Positions 1-6,360 are shown, counted from the first letter of the stretch. The stretch: 10,241 bases of DNA from Anaerolineaceae bacterium (GCA_009885445.1 VFKQ01000302.1:1-10241), one strand, 5' to 3'. Notes: a model not told the origin generated them from the sequence alone. Made by a program: numbers and translations.

Positions 1-98
1 GCGAGGTACTCCGAGGGGCGTATCGAGACCACATTTACGGGTAGTCTCTCTGTTCGGTGGTCTCGATACGGCGGAAGAGCACCGCCTACTCGACCACC
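1..98. repeat. Paired REP-like palindromic elements, the left one cut by the window edge
   Basis: Perfect 14-bp inverted arms lie at 19-32 (CGTATCGAGACCAC) and 57-70 (GTGGTCTCGATACG). The right unit (57-97) is itself a stem-loop: GTGGTC at 57-62 faces GACCAC at 92-97, and GGCGG at 70-74 pairs with CCGCC at 82-86 across a 7-nt loop. The left unit is the same element in reverse orientation, truncated by the window start. The pattern GGTCTCGATAC, GC-rich stem, TACTCGACCACC resembles a widespread intergenic REP type in GC-rich genomes (recalled, not searched). No gene is supported here. Confidence 0.6.
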
Positions 99-107
99 AA
101 AGCGCAA

Positions 108-163
108 TTGGAACAAACTGTCAGGTGGCTTGACAGAAAATGCTGTGGACGCAATAGCGTCCA
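108..163 (-). terminator. Probable terminator region of the ABC transporter operon
   Basis: On the minus strand, just after the stop codon of the second ABC gene, there are two hairpins. The first is TGGACGC, loop TATT, GCGTCCA (146-163), a 7-bp stem followed by CAGCATTTTC. The second is CTGTCA, 7-nt loop, TGACAG (118-136), followed directly by TTTGTT. Each is modest alone, and the second has only a 6-bp stem. Position and T-rich tails make termination of the minus-strand operon likely but not certain. Confidence 0.45.
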
Positions 164-172
164 TACCAGTGG

Positions 173-2017
173 TTAATCCGCGGCCACCGCCTCGGCGGAC
201 TCCACCACGCCTTCCTCATCCACGCCATATTGCACTTCCAACTGATGGCGGAATTGTTGGGTGTACAAGCGGTAGTAGTGTCCGCGCGCGCGAAGCAGTT
301 CGGCGTGGGTGCCTTGCTCTGCAATCTTGCCAGCTTCGATGACGATGATTCGATTCGCGCGGCGGATTGTGCTCAGGCGATGCGCGATGACGAAGGAGGT
401 GCGACCCTTCATCAGCGCTTCCATGCCACGCTGGATGAGCGCCTCGGTGAGCGTGTCTACGCTGGAGGTGGCCTCGTCCATGATGAACAATTCGGGGCGG
501 GCCAGCACGGCGCGGGCGAGACTGATCAATTGCTTTTGTCCCACCGAGAGCAGGTTGCCGCCTTCGCCCACGTTGTGGTCGTAGCCCTTCTCAAGTGTGA
601 CGATGAAGTCGTGCGCTCCGGCGACTTTCGCGGCCTCGGTCACTTCGTCGTCGGTCGCGGCCAGCCGTCCGTAGCGAATGTTCTCGCGGACAGATCCGCT
701 AAAGAGATGCGGCGTCTGCAAGACGATGCCAATCTTCGAGTGGATGGACTGCAACGTGTAATCGGTGTAGTCCATGCCATTGATGCGGATCACGCCGGCG
801 CGCGGCTCGAAAAACCTACACAGGAGATTAACGATCGTTGACTTGCCACCCCCTGTGGGGCCGACGAGTGCGATCATCTCGCCAGGATTCACCGTCAGCG
901 TGAAATCAGTCAACACGGGCTTGCGGTCCTCGTAGAAAAAATCCACGTGATCGAATTCGATTGCGCCCATCAGCGTTTTCGCTTCGACGGCGCCGGGCTT
1001 GTCCCGCACGTCGGGCGGGGTGTCCATCAACTTGAAGATTCTCTCCGCCGAGGCGATGGAGTGTTGCATCTCGGCGTAGACGCGCGCGAGATCCTGCACG
1101 GGCCAGAGCATGAAAGTGAGATAGGCCACGAAGGCTTGAATGCCGCCGATGGTGATCAGGCCGGCCTGCGATTGAATGCCGCCGTACCAAATGATGAGAC
1201 CCAGCGCGACCGAGGACAGAATCTGCACGGAGGGCAGGAAGAGCGCGGAGAGCCACGCCGCGCGATACGATGCGCGATACATTGTGTCGGTGAGGTCTTG
1301 AAACTCGACCAGGTTTTGGTCTTCGCGGCTGAGCGCCTTGACCACGCGCACGCCTTGAATGTTTTCGTTGTACGTGCCGGTAATCTTTGAGTTGGCGCGA
1401 CGTGAAGCGCGGAACTCAACCAGAATCTTTTTGCGAAATTGCACAGCGATGATCACAAGAATGGGGATGATCAGCATGACCATCAATCCGAGTTTCCAGT
1501 TAATCAGGGCCATGAAAATCGCCGAGGTGAGGATATTGACGATGGCCCAGGTCGAGTCGAGCACGCCCCACGAAATTAATTCTGAAACACGGCCTGTGTC
1601 TGATGTGACGCGCGCCATGAGTCGGCCCACCGCCATTTGCGAGTAGAACGAGAGCGACAGCTCCTGCAGATGATTGAACAGTCCCTTGCGCAGGTCATAT
1701 TGCACGCGCTCGCCAAGCACGCCGGCGAGGTAGATGCAACTGAATACCATCACGGCTTGGAGCATGATGAATCCGCCATATAACTTGGCGATGCGCATCA
1801 CCGCGGCGGGGTCTTGCAGGTTGATGCCGAGGTCCACGATGTCCTTGTTCAGGAACGTGAAATACGCGTCCAGCGCAGAGACGGCCAGGATGGTAACGAC
1901 GAAGCCGATCACCCATTTCCAATACGGCGTCACCAGTGACAAGATGCGCTTGAACACAGGGCCGGTGAGTTGGGATGTGTATTCTTCTTCTTCGAGTTCG
2001 ATAGTTGTGTCAGCCAT
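173..2017 (-). CDS. Heterodimeric ABC multidrug exporter subunit, degenerate-signature half (BmrD/TM288-like)
   Basis: A 614-residue half-transporter of the inner membrane, with six predicted membrane helices in residues ~35-310 and a nucleotide-binding domain from ~350 to 590. Visible motifs are Walker A GPTGGGKS (386-393), Q-loop Gln434, signature LSVGQ (490-494), Walker B LFIMDEA with Asp514 and catalytic Glu515, D-loop SSVD (518-521) and switch His546. The catalytic Glu is intact but the third signature residue is Val instead of Gly. In BmrCD and TM287/288 type heterodimers, the subunit with the active Walker B carries the degraded signature, so this is the BmrD/TM288-like partner of the gene upstream. 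The N-terminus has an acidic run (ELEEEE). The start at 2017 has SD GGGAG seven bases upstream, touching a palindromic repeat. Substrates cannot be read from sequence; drugs or lipids are inferred from the family. Confidence 0.93.
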   Translation of the reverse strand: MADTTIELEEEEYTSQLTGPVFKRILSLVTPYWKWVIGFVVTILAVSALDAYFTFLNKDIVDLGINLQDPAAVMRIAKLYGGFIMLQAVMVFSCIYLAGVLGERVQYDLRKGLFNHLQELSLSFYSQMAVGRLMARVTSDTGRVSELISWGVLDSTWAIVNILTSAIFMALINWKLGLMVMLIIPILVIIAVQFRKKILVEFRASRRANSKITGTYNENIQGVRVVKALSREDQNLVEFQDLTDTMYRASYRAAWLSALFLPSVQILSSVALGLIIWYGGIQSQAGLITIGGIQAFVAYLTFMLWPVQDLARVYAEMQHSIASAERIFKLMDTPPDVRDKPGAVEAKTLMGAIEFDHVDFFYEDRKPVLTDFTLTVNPGEMIALVGPTGGGKSTIVNLLCRFFEPRAGVIRINGMDYTDYTLQSIHSKIGIVLQTPHLFSGSVRENIRYGRLAATDDEVTEAAKVAGAHDFIVTLEKGYDHNVGEGGNLLSVGQKQLISLARAVLARPELFIMDEATSSVDTLTEALIQRGMEALMKGRTSFVIAHRLSTIRRANRIIVIEAGKIAEQGTHAELLRARGHYYRLYTQQFRHQLEVQYGVDEEGVVESAEAVAAD

Positions 2018-2028
2018 AATTTATCTCC

Positions 2029-2059
2029 CGTAGGGGCACGGCGCCGCCGTGCCCCTACG
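2029..2059. repeat. GTAGGGGC palindromic repeat between the two ABC genes
   Basis: CGTAGGGGCACGGC (2029-2042) pairs with GCCGTGCCCCTACG (2046-2059) around a 3-nt loop, a 14-bp perfect stem filling most of the 44-bp gap between the ABC genes. A related copy lies at 7195-7225. The outer base of the stem is also the first base of the Shine-Dalgarno GGGAG (minus strand) of the downstream ABC gene, so the hairpin could affect its translation or mRNA processing (inference). Confidence 0.75.
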
Positions 2060-2061
2060 AA

Positions 2062-3897
2062 TTAATTTACGCTCGCAATTTCTATTTCCAGTTCTTCATC
2101 AATCCTCGTCTGGATATCGTAGATGCGGCGATACATGCCTTCCTGCGTAAGCAGTTCTTCATGCGTGCCCATCTGGATGACCGCGCCTTTATCGAGAACG
2201 AGAATCAAGTCGGCGATCATCACGGATTGGATGCGATGCGCGATGATGAAGGTGGTGCGGTTTTGCATGAGCAAGTTCAGCGCTTCGCGTATCTCGGCCT
2301 CTGTTTCGGGGTCCACGGAGGACGTCGAGTCGTCGAGGATCAAGATGCGCGGATTCTTGAGCAGGGTGCGCGCAATCGTGGCGCGTTGTTTCTGTCCGCC
2401 AGAGAGGGTTACACCTTTTTCACCGACCAGCGTTTTGTAGCCATCGGGGAAGGTCATAATCACATCGTGAATCGCGGCGGCTTTGGCGGCGCGCTCGATT
2501 TCTTCTTGCGTCACCTCGCGGCCCACACCGTAAGTGATGTTGTCGCGAATCGTACGACTGAACAGAAAAGGCTCCTGCTCCACGATGCCGATCTGCTTGC
2601 GCAGATATTCGCGCGGATAATCGCTCAGCTCCTCGCCGTCGAGCAGAATACTGCCGCCGGTGTATTCGTGAAAGCGGGGCAGGAGATTCATCAGCGTCGT
2701 TTTTCCGGAACCCGTGGAACCGAGCAATGCAACAGCCTGACCGGGTTTAACGTGGAAGGAAATATCCTTGAGCACATCAGACTTGCCATCCGAGTACATG
2801 AACGAGACGTTCTTGAAGACTAGATCACCTCGGGCCGGACCTTGGGGCTGGATGCGGCCTTCGAGGAGCGTTTCACGATCCTGTTTGACAATCTCCATCA
2901 AGCGGCCATAAGAGACGAGTCCAGTGGAGGCTTGTACGATGATGCGGCCCAGGTTACGAATCGGCCAGATGAGCTGGACGATGAGTCCCGAGTACGCGAG
3001 ATATGTACCAATTGTAATCTCGCCGTTAATCGCCAGAGTCGCGCCATAGACAAATCCCGCCAGCATCTGAAACCCGAGCACAATATCAGAGAGCGGCCAG
3101 AAGAGCGAGTGCATTTGCAGGAGTCGCTTGCCGCGGCGGAATTTTTCGATGTTGTTGCCGTCAAATTTTTCGCGCTCGTATTCCTGCCGCGCAAAGGCTT
3201 TCACGACGCGCACGCCGGTCAGATTCTCTTGCAGGGTCGTGGACAGAATCGCTTCCTGTTCCTGATATTTCTCGTAGCGCTTGGTGACCAACTTGAAGAA
3301 CCACAACGATACGCCCAAAATTATGGGAATGGCGATAACAGAGCGTAGCGCGAGCGGTTGATTCAAATTCATCAGTGCTGTGAAGTTGATGACAAAGATC
3401 AGCGCGATGCGTCCTACGCCGATGGCCTGCTCGCTGAAAAAGCGACGCATCGAATCCACGTCTGACGTGACGCGCTCAATGATGTCGCCTGTGGGTGTTT
3501 TGCTGTGATAGGCGAAACTTAGCCGCTGGATGTGGTCAAAGAGATAGTCACGTGTACGGCGCGTGATACCTTCGGCGGTGTAGGCGGCGAGTCGGCCAGA
3601 GAGATACGAGAACAGTCCCTCGAAGCAGGCCAGACCAACGAAGCCAAGCGCGATGACCGCCAGAGTCTGATTCAGCGTGCCAAATGCATAGGTGCGCGAA
3701 CCCAGCACGGTATCGGCAAAGTAGCGCAGAAGTAGAAATGTCAACATGCGCGAGAGGGCGGAGACCGCCAGGGCGACAGTCGCGAGAGTGTAGGCGAGTC
3801 GATAGTCTGTGAGCATACGCCAGAGACCGACCAACTTATTTTCGCTGAGCGCTTGATGCAAGTCGTAGGATTTGTAGGGCATGGATGAAGTTGTCAT
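2062..3897 (-). CDS. Heterodimeric ABC multidrug exporter subunit, Asp-for-Glu half (BmrC/TM287-like)
   Basis: A 611-residue half-transporter with six predicted membrane helices in residues ~35-315 and an ATPase domain from ~358 to 600. Motifs are Walker A GSTGSGKT (393-400), Q-loop Gln441, intact signature LSGGQ (498-502), Walker B ILILDDSTSSVD and switch His554. The residue after Walker B Asp522 is Asp523, not the catalytic Glu. This substitution marks the degenerate-site subunit in BmrC, LmrC and TM287. Paired with the LSVGQ partner downstream, it gives one hydrolytic and one degenerate ATP site, so the two proteins very likely work as a heterodimer. The frame stays open to 3966, but I start at 3897: SD GGAG (minus strand) lies nine bases upstream, and the extra 23 residues are translation of a palindromic repeat and the terminator tail. 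The gene follows a leader peptide and attenuator-like terminator. Confidence 0.92.
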   Translation of the reverse strand: MTTSSMPYKSYDLHQALSENKLVGLWRMLTDYRLAYTLATVALAVSALSRMLTFLLLRYFADTVLGSRTYAFGTLNQTLAVIALGFVGLACFEGLFSYLSGRLAAYTAEGITRRTRDYLFDHIQRLSFAYHSKTPTGDIIERVTSDVDSMRRFFSEQAIGVGRIALIFVINFTALMNLNQPLALRSVIAIPIILGVSLWFFKLVTKRYEKYQEQEAILSTTLQENLTGVRVVKAFARQEYEREKFDGNNIEKFRRGKRLLQMHSLFWPLSDIVLGFQMLAGFVYGATLAINGEITIGTYLAYSGLIVQLIWPIRNLGRIIVQASTGLVSYGRLMEIVKQDRETLLEGRIQPQGPARGDLVFKNVSFMYSDGKSDVLKDISFHVKPGQAVALLGSTGSGKTTLMNLLPRFHEYTGGSILLDGEELSDYPREYLRKQIGIVEQEPFLFSRTIRDNITYGVGREVTQEEIERAAKAAAIHDVIMTFPDGYKTLVGEKGVTLSGGQKQRATIARTLLKNPRILILDDSTSSVDPETEAEIREALNLLMQNRTTFIIAHRIQSVMIADLILVLDKGAVIQMGTHEELLTQEGMYRRIYDIQTRIDEELEIEIASVN

Positions 3898-3910
3898 TTC
3901 TTTATGCTCC

Positions 3911-3942
3911 CCCCTCTCCAGATTAGTGGAGAGGGGCAGGGG
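3911..3942. repeat. CCCCTCTCCA/TGGAGAGGGG palindromic repeat with GGCAGGGG tail
   Basis: CCCCTCTCCA (3911-3920) and TGGAGAGGGG (3927-3936) are perfect inverted arms around a 6-nt loop, followed by CAGGGGTGA. It resembles a very common intergenic repeat type in environmental bacteria (recalled). Read on the minus strand it gives spurious peptides such as PSPLPLSTNLERGE. On the minus strand the arm ends exactly where the Shine-Dalgarno GGAG of the first ABC gene begins. Confidence 0.7.
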
Positions 3943-3950
3943 TGATGGAC

Positions 3951-3988
3951 AAATAAAAAAGGCCACAGTGCGAGCGCACCGTGGCCTT
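3951..3988 (-). terminator. Strong intrinsic terminator between leader ORF and first ABC gene (attenuator terminator)
   Basis: On the minus strand, AAGGCCACGGTGC (3988-3976) pairs over 13 bp, with one G-U, with GCACTGTGGCCTT (3971-3959) around the tetraloop GCTC. A T-rich tail follows (TTTT, A, TTT). This is the best terminator in the window. It lies downstream of a promoter and upstream of the ABC start codon, in the transcription direction of the ABC genes, so unless relieved it would stop transcription before the transporter. That position makes it a regulatory terminator rather than an operon end. Confidence 0.88.
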
Positions 3989-4008
3989 AAGAGGACAGGG
4001 AAAATGAC

Positions 4009-4089
4009 CTAACGGTCAGAGAGCGCGCTCCGCGATAGACAGAAAAAAGCCATAGGCTTGGTGGTGTAGTTCTTGCCGCAGATAACCAT
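4009..4089 (-). CDS. 26-residue leader peptide upstream of the ABC exporter genes
   Basis: A short ORF from ATG at 4089 to TAG at 4009. The peptide begins MVICGKNYTTKPMAFF and ends CLSRSALSDR. SD AAGGAG (minus strand, 4106-4101) lies 11 bases before the ATG, a little far but clear. It sits about 40 nt after the predicted transcription start and ends 20 nt before the attenuator terminator hairpin, exactly where a leader peptide controlling attenuation would be. It has no membrane segment or known domain. I do not recognise the peptide, and it does not resemble the classic macrolide leaders I know. Its likely role is to report ribosome function, for instance during exposure to a translation inhibitor, rather than to act as a protein. 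It is too short for standard gene callers. Confidence 0.68.
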   Translation of the reverse strand: MVICGKNYTTKPMAFFCLSRSALSDR

Positions 4090-4133
4090 TGTAGAGCGCA
4101 CTCCTTTCGTTGGGATTTACTTACTATGAGCGG

Positions 4134-4163
4134 AGTTTATCATGGGAGGGGGAGGGGAGTCAA
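4134..4163 (-). promoter_or_regulatory. Sigma-70-type promoter of the leader/ABC operon
   Basis: On the minus strand the -35 box is TTGACT (4163-4158), the spacer is 18 bp and almost all C and T, and the -10 box is TAAACT (4139-4134). Transcription would start near 4127, giving a ~38-nt 5' UTR before the leader peptide. The -35 matches consensus at 5 of 6 positions and the -10 at 4 of 6. The C-rich spacer is unusual. Confidence 0.6.
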
Positions 4164-4190
4164 GAAATTGGTGTTGGTCTGTGTAGCGAG

Positions 4191-4244
4191 CGTAGGGAAC
4201 GGCATGCTTCGACAAGCTCAGCACACCGGCTGCCGTTCCCTACG
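4191..4244. repeat. Palindromic repeat with TTCGACAAGCTCAG core
   Basis: CGTAGGGAACGGCA (4191-4204) and TGCCGTTCCCTACG (4231-4244) are perfect 14-bp arms. The 26-nt interior contains TTCGACAAGCTCAGCA, a core seen in a very widespread intergenic repeat (recalled). It starts nine bases past the stop codon of the MATE gene and has no T-tract on either strand, so it is more likely an mRNA 3' end-stabilising or REP-type element than a classical terminator. Confidence 0.7.
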
Positions 4245-4252
4245 TCCGTACC

Positions 4253-5653
4253 TTACACATGGTGCGCCAGATTATTGATCCACTTACGCGAACGATAGCG
4301 CCTGATGCCCAATATCCATTTGGTCGCCTCCTCGCCCATCGCGCAGACCAAGACCCACTGCACGGGCAAATGAAAATAGAGCGCGCCCAGCGCAGTCAGT
4401 GGCACGCCTACCATCCAGATAATGAAGCCGTCGAGGAATAGTGAATATCTTGTGTCACCACCGGCGCGCAGGATGCCGACGACGATGGCCATGTTATTAA
4501 TGCGCACCCACATGAACACAGTGGTCACATTTAGCAGGAGCGAAATATTGTGCAACACATCTGGCGGCAAATCATAAAATGAAAGAATGAAACCCTTAAG
4601 AGCCTGCACCAATAGCCCGATTAATATTCCGCCCAGCGCACCAAGCCGCAGTGTGTAACCGCCGTAACGATAGGCTTCGTCCTCTTTGCCTTCGCCGATG
4701 CGATTGCCCACCAGCACGGCAGTGGCGTTGGTGAGACCGATGAACGCCACAAAGGCCACCTGCTCGATGGTGCTGGTGATGTTAATCGCGGCCAACGCGC
4801 TTTGCCCCATGTGACCGTAGATGGCGTAATAGGTGGTGATACCCAATGACCAAAGCAGTTCATTCCAAATCACGGGCATCATCGGGCGCAGGATGCGGGC
4901 GATGAAGGCCCGGTCTAAATCGAAAAGTTCACGCAACGTCCCTGCGGCGGGCGATTTGCGTCCATACGCCACGGCCAGTAAAACCAGGCATTCCAATGCG
5001 CGCGCAATCACGGTGGCCAGCGCCGCGCCCTCGATGCCCATTTTTGGCAGGCCGAACTTGCCGAAAATCAACGCGTATGAAAGGACTGTGCTCAGAATCA
5101 ACGCCGCCGCGCCGATCAGTGTGGGCGTCTTCACGTCGCCGGTGGAGCGCATCACATAGGCGAAGCTAAACGAGATGGCGTAAAACGGAAAATACCACGA
5201 ATAGATGCGCACATAGTCGCGGCCCAACGCAAGCACATCGGCTTCGTTTGAATACAGGCGCAACACCTGCTCGGGAAAAATTTGCGATAATAAAAAGAAA
5301 AACAAACTGACCGAAAGCGCCAGCCCCAAACAAATGCCCAGCACGCGGCGCAGGTTGGGCACATCGTTGTTGCCCCAAAATTGCGCGCTAAACATGGCCG
5401 CGCCGCTGACCACACCGAAATGTACCAGGTTGAGCAAAAATGAAATCTGACCCGCCAACGCCACGGCGGCCACCGAAGTCTCGCCGAGTTGCGAAACGAA
5501 AATTACACTGACCATATTCAACAGCGCATACATTCCCTGTTGCACAGCAATCGGCCAGGCCAGACGAAAAATATTTCTAAAATATTCGCGGTCGCCAAAG
5601 AGCAGGGTGAGCGTATTTGCCGGGGTGGGGGAGGCGGTGTTAGAATTTTGCAT
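4253..5653 (-). CDS. MATE family multidrug/cation antiporter
   Basis: A 466-residue inner-membrane protein with about 12 hydrophobic segments, the usual MATE length. The two pseudo-symmetric halves show the paired family motifs RSTGDVKTP (169-177) and RAGGDTRYSLFLD (396-408), plus MGIEGAALATVIAR (205-218) after the first. The N-terminal helix LAWPIAVQQGMYALLNMV is typical. The family exports cationic drugs or metabolites using Na+ or H+ gradients; the substrate here is unknown. The start at ATG 5653 is preferred over the in-frame TTG at 5656. No strong Shine-Dalgarno is visible, only GGAAGG 12 bases away. It diverges from the lipoprotein gene with 18 bp between start codons. Downstream on the same strand is a separately promoted ABC exporter operon, so the region is rich in efflux functions. 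Confidence 0.92.
   Translation of the reverse strand: MQNSNTASPTPANTLTLLFGDREYFRNIFRLAWPIAVQQGMYALLNMVSVIFVSQLGETSVAAVALAGQISFLLNLVHFGVVSGAAMFSAQFWGNNDVPNLRRVLGICLGLALSVSLFFFLLSQIFPEQVLRLYSNEADVLALGRDYVRIYSWYFPFYAISFSFAYVMRSTGDVKTPTLIGAAALILSTVLSYALIFGKFGLPKMGIEGAALATVIARALECLVLLAVAYGRKSPAAGTLRELFDLDRAFIARILRPMMPVIWNELLWSLGITTYYAIYGHMGQSALAAINITSTIEQVAFVAFIGLTNATAVLVGNRIGEGKEDEAYRYGGYTLRLGALGGILIGLLVQALKGFILSFYDLPPDVLHNISLLLNVTTVFMWVRINNMAIVVGILRAGGDTRYSLFLDGFIIWMVGVPLTALGALYFHLPVQWVLVCAMGEEATKWILGIRRYRSRKWINNLAHHV
5617..5646 (+). promoter_or_regulatory. Candidate promoter of the lipoprotein operon, inside the MATE gene 5' end
   Basis: TTGCCG (5617-5622), 18-bp spacer, TAGAAT (5641-5646), the -10 matching 5 of 6. 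Transcription would start near 5653 and the Shine-Dalgarno AAGGAG follows at 5659-5664, seven bases before the ATG at 5672. The promoter overlaps codons 3-13 of the opposing MATE gene. Confidence 0.45.
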
Positions 5654-5671
5654 CAATCAAGGAGACCTTCC

Positions 5672-6325
5672 ATGAAACAATTCTTACGCATGATTTTTAT
5701 TTTGACATTGCTGACCGCTTGCGCGCCGACTGCGACATCGGCCCCCGCAGAGGCGACTGCCTCCTCGTTGCTCGAACCCGCCCCCACGCGCGGATCGGAT
5801 TCCGCGCCCGAAGCGGCCAGCCCGACCGAGGCCGAGTCGAACGTGGACATCCTCGCGAATCTGCCGGCTCCCGTCTGCGACTCTGGTCCCACGCCCGAGC
5901 AGGGCGAAGGTCCGTATTATCTGGCCGGCACTCCCGAGCGGACGTCCCTGATCGAAGCGGACACTCAAGGCGAAAAATTGATCGTCGTTGGCTACGTGGT
6001 CAATCAGGATTGTTTTCCGATTCCACATGCGTGGCTGGATTTTTGGCAGGCCGATGCGAACGGCGAGTATGACCTGACGGGCTTCACGATGCGCGGCTTT
6101 CAATTCAGCGATAACAAGGGACGATTTTATCTTGAAACCGTGCTGCCCGGCCTGTACGAGAGCCGCCCGATTCGACACATTCACGTGAAGGTGCAAGCGC
6201 CGAACGGACCTGTGCTCATCACGCAATTGTATTTCCCTGAGCAACCGATTGCAGGGCTGACTGTTATACTCGAACAACGAGAAGGTTTCTGGCTGGGAAT
6301 ATTTACGTTCGTGTTAAATGTGTAA
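5672..6325 (+). CDS. Secreted lipoprotein with intradiol ring-cleavage dioxygenase domain
   Basis: A 217-residue protein. Residues 1-17 are a lipoprotein signal with lipobox LLTAC (Cys17), followed by a low-complexity Ala/Pro/Ser/Thr/Glu linker to about residue 58. The rest matches the intradiol dioxygenase fold: PTPEQGEGPYY (73-83), HAWLDFWQADANGEYD (119-134), RGFQFSDNKGRF (141-152), PGLY (159-162) and RHIHVKV (168-174). The expected Fe(III) ligands are present: Tyr133, Tyr162, His169 and His171. Cytosolic family members cleave catechols between the hydroxyls. A membrane-anchored, externally facing version may act on extracellular aromatics or lignin-like material, but the substrate is unknown. 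The frame is open from 5489, but signal peptide and Shine-Dalgarno AAGGAG fix the start at 5672. It probably forms an operon with the next lipoprotein, 35 bp downstream. Confidence 0.87.
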   Translation: MKQFLRMIFILTLLTACAPTATSAPAEATASSLLEPAPTRGSDSAPEAASPTEAESNVDILANLPAPVCDSGPTPEQGEGPYYLAGTPERTSLIEADTQGEKLIVVGYVVNQDCFPIPHAWLDFWQADANGEYDLTGFTMRGFQFSDNKGRFYLETVLPGLYESRPIRHIHVKVQAPNGPVLITQLYFPEQPIAGLTVILEQREGFWLGIFTFVLNV

Positions 6326-6360
6326 GACAAGACTCTCGACAAATTACTGAGGAGAATTCC

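Larger units (their letters stand above)
3951..4127 (-). promoter_or_regulatory. Candidate ribosome-controlled transcription attenuator of the ABC exporter operon
   Basis: The ~175-nt leader contains a translated short ORF and segments that can pair in alternative ways. Segment 1, GAGTGCGCTC (4103-4094), overlaps the leader SD. Segment 2, GAGCGCGCTC (4030-4021), is near the end of the leader ORF. Segment 3, GGTGCGCTC (3980-3972), is in the 5' half and loop of the terminator, and segment 4 (3971-3959) is its 3' half. Pairing 1:2 is 10 bp with one G-U; 2:3 is 9 bp with two G-U; 3:4 is the 13-bp terminator. A ribosome held at the start of the leader would mask 1 and favour the 2:3 antiterminator; one reaching the stop codon would mask 2 and allow termination. 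The pairings are visible in the sequence; the logic is inference, supported by the known leader-controlled bmrB-bmrCD operon of B. subtilis. Confidence 0.7.

Noticed and set aside
230..841. Long plus-strand open frame of 203 codons
   Set aside because: It is the antisense shadow of the ATPase domain of the second ABC gene. It has no ribosome site or recognisable domain, and similar shadows occur under the other minus-strand genes.
2161..2823. Long plus-strand open frame of 220 codons
   Set aside because: It lies antisense to the ATPase domain of the first ABC gene, which has strong motif support.
3898..3966. N-terminal extension of the first ABC gene to 3966
   Set aside because: The extra residues translate a palindromic repeat and the terminator tail. 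A Shine-Dalgarno lies directly before 3897, and the extended start would lie inside the terminator hairpin.
4141..4157. G-quadruplex in the G-rich promoter spacer
   Set aside because: The plus strand has only three G-runs (3, 5 and 4 G) in close reach; four separate runs are needed for a standard quadruplex.
5489..5671. N-terminal extension of the dioxygenase lipoprotein to 5489
   Set aside because: It overlaps the MATE gene in antisense. The lipoprotein signal begins at 5672 with a good Shine-Dalgarno.
5684..6277. Minus-strand open frame of 197 codons
   Set aside because: It is antisense to the dioxygenase lipoprotein, which has signal peptide and metal ligands; the shadow has neither.
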